From JBOGFI01 sp050743365 (GTDB taxonomy: Bacteria > Actinomycetota > Acidimicrobiia > IMCC26256 > JACDBD01), in the NCBI GenBank assembly GCA_050743365.1, contig JBOGFI010000134.1, forward strand, positions 1-6,115: a stretch of 6,115 nt of DNA, written 5' to 3'. Positions within the stretch are counted from its first letter, which is position 1, and every line of letters starts with the position of its first letter. Both the position numbers and the translations under genes were made by a program. Below the pieces are notes generated by a model that searched no databases, was not told where the DNA came from, and was given only the letters and a program-made list of their open reading frames with translations. This document shows, piece after piece, positions 5,257 to 6,115 of this stretch.

Positions 5257-5739
5257 CTACCAGTCGACCGAGCAGGACGGGTCGATCCGCAGCACGCTCA
5301 GCACGCGGCCCAGGCCCATGAAGGCGACCAGGCAGATGGACAGGTCGAGGATCTCGTCGTCGTCGTAGTGCTCGCGCAGGCGGGCGAAGAGCTCGTCGTC
5401 GATGTTGCGGTGGTCGAGCGCGAACCGCTCGGCGTACTCGATCGCCAGCTTCTCGCGCTTCGTGTAGTCGTCACGATCGCGGTACTCGGCGACGTGCGCG
5501 TACATCTCCTCGGTCACGCCCTGCCGCATCACCGATGCGGCGCGAAAGCCCAGTCATATGGGGCAGTCGTTGATCTGCGCGATCCGCATGCGGACGCACT
5601 CGCGCTCGCGCACCGGCAGCTTGCTGTGCTTGTAGGCGGCGTCGGTGAGCGCCCCGACCGCGGTCGCCATCTCCGGCCGCAGCGTCCAAACCTGGACGGC
5701 CTCGCCGCCCTCGCCCTCGGGCACGCTGATTCGAGCCAT
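5257..5739 (-). CDS. Carboxymuconolactone decarboxylase/AhpD-like protein, candidate selenoprotein (CxxU)
   Basis: This 160-codon gene of the CMD/AhpD-like superfamily has an in-frame TGA at codon 62 (bases 5554-5556). AhpD-type proteins use a CxxC pair on a helix for thiol peroxidase chemistry; here the site reads RIAQINDCPI-[TGA]-LGFRAAS, so C59 is present and TGA takes the place of the second cysteine. Both halves are well preserved: MARISVPEGEGGEAVQVWTL before it, and VTEEMYAHVAEYRD, REKLAIEYAERFALDH, DDEILDLSICLVAFMGLGR and DPSCSVDW after it, ending in TAG. The normal family length is kept only if TGA is read through. An 8-bp hairpin with a GGU loop follows at the SECIS position. ATG 5739 has a strong GGGAGGAGGG site 4-5 nt upstream. 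The gene lies 19 nt behind the transglycosylase gene, perhaps co-transcribed. The alternative is a nonsense mutation (TGC or TGT to TGA), making it a fresh pseudogene. The family call is secure; selenocysteine is inferred. Confidence 0.8.
5523..5541 (-). promoter_or_regulatory. Candidate bacterial SECIS hairpin
   Basis: On the minus strand GCCGCATC (5541-5534) pairs perfectly with GATGCGGC (5530-5523) around a 3-nt GGT loop (5533-5531). A further CGC/GCG pairing (5544-5542 with 5519-5517) is possible below an AGG bulge. The first loop G is 21 nt after the last base of the TGA, and the stem starts 12 nt after it. Bacterial SECIS elements are hairpins just downstream of UGA with a G at the start of a small apical loop; in E. 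coli fdhF the loop contains GGU at almost the same distance. The pairing and spacing are seen directly; SelB binding is inferred. Confidence 0.65.
5554..5556 (-). other. In-frame UGA, predicted selenocysteine codon (U62)
   Basis: The single in-frame stop within the CMD/AhpD-like gene is TGA, not TAG or TAA, and sits at the second position of the redox motif (C59-P60-I61-U62), where relatives have cysteine. Cysteine-to-selenocysteine exchange at a CxxC site is the classic selenoprotein pattern. Confidence 0.75.
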
Positions 5740-5742
5740 CAG

Positions 5743-5752
5743 CCCTCCTCCC
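5743..5752 (-). promoter_or_regulatory. Strong ribosome binding site of the CMD/AhpD-like gene
   Basis: GGGAGGAGGG lies 3-4 nt before ATG 5739 in the short gap behind the transglycosylase gene. It fixes the start and argues that this reading frame is actively translated. Confidence 0.8.
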
Positions 5753-5758
5753 GAGGGA

Positions 5759-6115
5759 TCAGCAGCGGCCGCCCCACGGGCGCTTGCCCTGCCAGTTGTA
5801 CAGCACCCAGGCCATGTCGTCCTGGTCGTACGGGGAGGACTGCGACGGGACCACGCCGATGAGCTCGTATCTGCCCGCGTGGTTGGCGGTCGAGTTCCAG
5901 GTGCTCCGGAGGAACTGGTAGGCCCCGTAGTACGGCCCCGAGGCGTTGTACGCCTGGTAGTTGCCGCCGCTCTCGATGGCGCGGGTGCATACGAGGAACG
6001 GGTGGTTGTGCTGGGGGTGCTGGCCCGGCGCGGGGGCGTAGTACGGCGGCGGGGCCGGCTGCGACGGCGACGGTGACGGCGACGGCTGCGGCTGCGGGGC
6101 CGCACCCGGTCGAGC
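5759..6115 (-). CDS. Secreted Rpf-like transglycosylase domain protein (partial, N-terminus off window)
   Basis: The last 118 residues of a cell-wall-acting protein. Residues 1-39 (counted from the window edge) are a low-complexity Pro/Ser/Gln/Ala/His linker (QPQPSPSPSPSQP, APPPYYAPAPGQHPQHNHP) typical of exported proteins between the signal peptide or an anchor and the catalytic domain. Residues 40-118 form a compact lysozyme-like domain resembling resuscitation-promoting factors: FLVCTRAIESGGNYQAYN with the likely catalytic glutamate E48, then GPYYGAYQFLRSTWNSTA, DQDDMAWVLYNWQG and a closing WGGRC. C43 and C118 could form the disulfide seen in this group. Such enzymes cleave the glycan strands of peptidoglycan. 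The signal sequence is not in the window. The stop TGA lies 19 nt before the start of the CMD/AhpD-like gene on the same strand. Confidence 0.88.
   Translation of the reverse strand, partial: ARPGAAPQPQPSPSPSPSQPAPPPYYAPAPGQHPQHNHPFLVCTRAIESGGNYQAYNASGPYYGAYQFLRSTWNSTANHAGRYELIGVVPSQSSPYDQDDMAWVLYNWQGKRPWGGRC
6063..6086 (-). repeat. Hexanucleotide repeat coding a Pro-Ser linker
   Basis: Four near-identical units of CCGTCG or CCGTCA (coding Pro-Ser) lie in tandem within the linker of the Rpf-like protein. Such repeats can change copy number by slippage and only alter linker length. Confidence 0.7.

Noticed and set aside
5257..5532. The second half of the CMD/AhpD-like gene as an independent 91-residue gene
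   Set aside because: It has no ribosome site at its GTG/ATG, starts in the middle of a domain, and is in the same frame as the first half across a single TGA.
1..6115. tRNA, rRNA, CRISPR array, insertion sequence or prophage genes
   Set aside because: I saw no cloverleaf-like tRNA, no repeat-spacer pattern, no transposase or integrase motif and no terminal inverted repeats on either strand.

Overview
The window is a high-GC, gene-dense stretch with frequent GTG starts, short or overlapping gene junctions and families common in Actinomycetota: an ECF42-type sigma factor with a DGPF/YCII partner, a mycothiol-enzyme-like (MDMPI) fragment and an Rpf-like transglycosylase. It looks like an actinobacterial chromosome, possibly a deep lineage such as Acidimicrobiia. 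That placement is inferred from gene content and composition only.

Layout. (1) 1-1250, minus strand: a YCII/DGPF-motif protein and an ECF42 sigma factor that runs off the left edge. They overlap by 7 nt and are preceded by a good match to an ECF promoter (TGTCGA, 17 nt, CGTC), so the unit is probably autoregulated. (2) 1461-1988, plus strand: a GNAT acetyltransferase, followed by hairpins. (3) 2044-2909, minus strand: decayed genes, namely an SDR C-terminal remnant, a methyltransferase C-terminal remnant, and the front part of an MDMPI-like gene broken by a frameshift and joined to the methyltransferase piece. (4) 2899-3534, minus strand: an intact AlkB-like dioxygenase, divergent from (5) an SDR oxidoreductase and a SnoaL-like protein on the plus strand (3544-4769), which overlap by 4 nt as GTGA. 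(6) 4858-5247, plus strand: a probably 5'-truncated, cysteine-containing hypothetical protein. (7) 5257-6115, minus strand: the end of a secreted Rpf-like transglycosylase and, 19 nt downstream, a carboxymuconolactone decarboxylase/AhpD-like gene.

The main result is in region 7. The CMD/AhpD-like gene has an in-frame TGA exactly where the second cysteine of its redox CxxC motif should be (C59-P-I-[TGA62]). The same frame continues with a well-conserved C-terminal half to a TAG stop. Thirteen bases after the TGA-adjacent sequence begins, an 8-bp hairpin with a GGU loop lies at the position expected for a bacterial SECIS element. The most economical reading is a CxxU selenoprotein that a standard gene caller would split into two ORFs. 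No selenocysteine machinery gene (selA, selB, selC or selD) is visible in this window, so this remains a strong inference, with a nonsense mutation as the alternative.
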